A program made the position numbers and the translations under genes. The notes under the pieces were generated by a model. It ran no database searches. It saw only the letters and a program-made list of their open reading frames with translations, and was not told where the DNA came from. Positions 62,000-64,000 of a stretch of 64,000 bases of DNA are shown in pieces (the stretch's first letter is position 1; each line of letters starts with the position of its first letter). Location: the NCBI RefSeq assembly GCF_020184175.1, contig NC_065531.1, positions 75,486,604-75,550,603 of the forward strand. Reading direction: 5' to 3'. This DNA comes from Aphis gossypii. Lineage: Eukaryota > Arthropoda > Insecta > Hemiptera > Aphididae.

Positions 62000-64000
62000 A
62001 AAATCTAGATAAATACAGTTATTCAGAGTTTTCAAACGTATTGGACACCAGCTTATATAGTTAAGAATATATCGAAGATGATTATAATATTATGTTGTTG
62101 CTAATACGTAAACTACATTTGGGGATTCTATATTAATGAAAAAAATAATTTAATACAATTGATATCAATGTTTTTACAAACGAACTGAAAAATAAAAACT
62201 ATAATTTTAGTAAGTCACCCTATTCTCTTTTGGATAAAGACTTATTTATCAGGTCGTGCTCAATATGTTAAGACATGTGACTCGATTTTACAAAGTGTAA
62301 ACGTATTCTCTAGTGTTCCACGAGGTAGCCATCTATATAATATCTTATATCTCCAATATTGTTTCTATTCTTTAGCAACTATGTATGTAACATACTTCAC
62401 CACTGTATTTTTATTATTTTCTGATGTCATAAAATGTACATGTCTATTTAATCAATAAATTAATAAATGATTTGCAACATGAGTTTAATTAATTCATCCT
62501 ATTATATTTGAATAACGTATCTTATTTTAAACAAATAACATTTTCAAGAAATAAAAAAAAAATTAACCATAAAATATAGTATATAAATATTTTTGAACTT
62601 GAAATTACATCGAAAACCAAAGATTTAGGAAAAAGTTTTTCAAGTGGTTTAACATTAACTGAACATATATAAATGTAACATGCAGTAAACCGTTATGTAC
62701 ATTAGGGTTCTTAAAACTTAGTTGTTTGGAATTTCATGATCCTACGCACTTATGCTTTTGATATTTTTTCCTTATCTGATCAATTCTGGAGTATGGGTCA
62801 ATAATAAATTTGAAAACCTTATCAAGACTGTCTTATCAACAAATTAAAAACTATTTCAAACTTCAAAGTTTTTTCTTTGTATTTTAGTATATAAATAAAC
62901 AAAATTGATGTAGAACACTCTATCTATATTCTATATAGAGTTCATTATCGAAACACTAAAATATGTATAAGGAAAGTTAATGACTTATGTTGGCTTTATG
63001 ACTAGCAAAGTTTTCCTGAAATATTGTCTTTAATTCTATAAAATATTCTTTTAAATATTTTAAATTACACATTAAGATCATCTACATTTTATTACTTTAC
63101 TTGCAAACAATTATTTTTTATTCGCAGGTAAACTGAGTATTAATACTAGAATACACTCTATAAATTATTATTATTTTTATTTTTTCCCGAATTAAAGATT
63201 TAATCAAAAAAAAAAAAAAAAACAAACATTTGTTATTGTTTAATAACATTAATATTAATTTTTTTACTAGTATTAAAATTTACAAAAGTAGTTTAAGATA
63301 TGTTAATATTTCACTGCATTGTTTACCATTACTTCCTTGTTTTGATAGAAGACTGCTTAATTTTTAGCTTATAAGATTATATAATATTTATTATTCTTAT
63401 CATAAATTTCTATGCTTCTTTAGTGGTGTACCAATATTTCTATTTTTGATATTTATCTATATGTATTATGTATTCATATACTATGTTAATTTATATTCAC
63501 TATTTATCTATGTATAGGTACTGTGCACCTACTGACGTTTATTTTATTAATAACAAATAAATTAAATAAAATATCAAAAATCAAAAAAATCGATGCGCTT
63601 CCGTACTCCGAGGCACATGTTAATAAATATTACGACTAAAATAATTATCCATACGATTTAAAAAAATATTAAAAATGTTTGTAATATTAGTTATAATTTT
63701 AATTGATGATAAACTAAACATCTTGTTTTCATGTTGAAATAACTATACTTACAATATAAAACCCGTCAAAAATATAAACTAATAAAATCCTTCGATTAAA
63801 AAATATTAAAACATACATTTAAACTAAATGAAATATCTTATTTTTACAAATATTATGAAATTTATAGATTTTTAATGCTATATTTCAGTTTTTACTGGTT
63901 GCCTTATTTAAATGTTTATAATATTATATTGAGTTTATGATTTTTTTTATTTATCTCCATAGCTGATAATACATAAATATCTTTAGATTTCTTTTAAAAT
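62000..64000. other. AT-rich non-coding DNA to the window end
   Basis: No coding frame of interest. A plus acceptor (TTTTTTATTCGCAG near 63127) leads into a short low-complexity frame. An A run is at 63206-63222. Confidence 0.5.

Noticed and set aside
61850..62230. Possible TIR pair (ACAGGATGTTCG and inverted TAGGGTGACTT)
   Set aside because: Only about five shared positions; too weak to call an element.
1..64000. tRNA, rRNA, CRISPR array, bacterial operon or prophage
   Set aside because: No cloverleaf, rRNA core, regular direct repeats or closely packed long ORFs were seen in any part of the window.

Overview
This window looks like nuclear genomic DNA of an insect, most likely an aphid or close relative. 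This is inferred from very AT-rich sequence with long A/T runs, abundant ATAATATTAT and TAGGTACCTA words, GT-AG introns, and a few sharply less AT-rich, CpG-containing islands of the kind that mark promoters in such genomes. There is no sign of bacterial gene organisation, no rRNA, no recognisable tRNA and no CRISPR. Most of the 64 kb is intron or intergenic sequence. No product could be matched to a named family with confidence, so gene symbols are left empty.

Left end (1-5.1 kb): the one gene I can support well lies on the minus strand and runs off the left edge. Its start-codon exon (4753-5035) encodes a signal peptide followed by a Ser/Pro/Tyr/Gly-rich secreted protein. A second coding exon (1204-1341) continues in the same phase with SSSY, PGYSPSYYPGYG and KKRK motifs, and a possible third exon touches position 1. 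A splice acceptor 15 bases before the ATG shows that a non-coding 5' exon lies further right. The islands at 7.05-7.65 kb or 11.15-12.56 kb are the likely promoter sites.

Middle (12.5-52 kb): mostly AT-rich DNA with microsatellites, homopolymers and transposon-like ends (a TIR-bounded 0.56 kb element at 21.0-21.6 kb, an hAT-like end at 50.45 kb, a solitary end at 10.63 kb). Embedded are short stretches that read like protein and are often flanked by good splice sites. On the minus strand they lie at 47.6, 47.2, 41.7, 36.2, 25.6, 24.7, 20.3 and 19.2 kb; on the plus strand at 30.4, 34.7 and 42.1 kb. Several neighbouring minus-strand pieces match in intron phase (53.0 to 47.6 to 47.2 kb, optionally on to 36.2 and 20.3 kb), which suggests one long-intron gene, but this is inference. 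A GC-enriched island at 38.9-41.2 kb has stop-interrupted minus-strand frames.

Right end (52-64 kb): two further islands (52.27-54.33 and about 58.9-59.95 kb) look like promoters. Around the second are a clear 90-base intron on the minus strand, a small upstream non-coding exon at 60.2 kb, a plus-strand start codon with a donor at 59.88 kb, and a protein-like minus-strand open frame at 57.7-57.9 kb. This arrangement suggests divergent transcription. From about 62 kb to the end nothing gene-like is visible.
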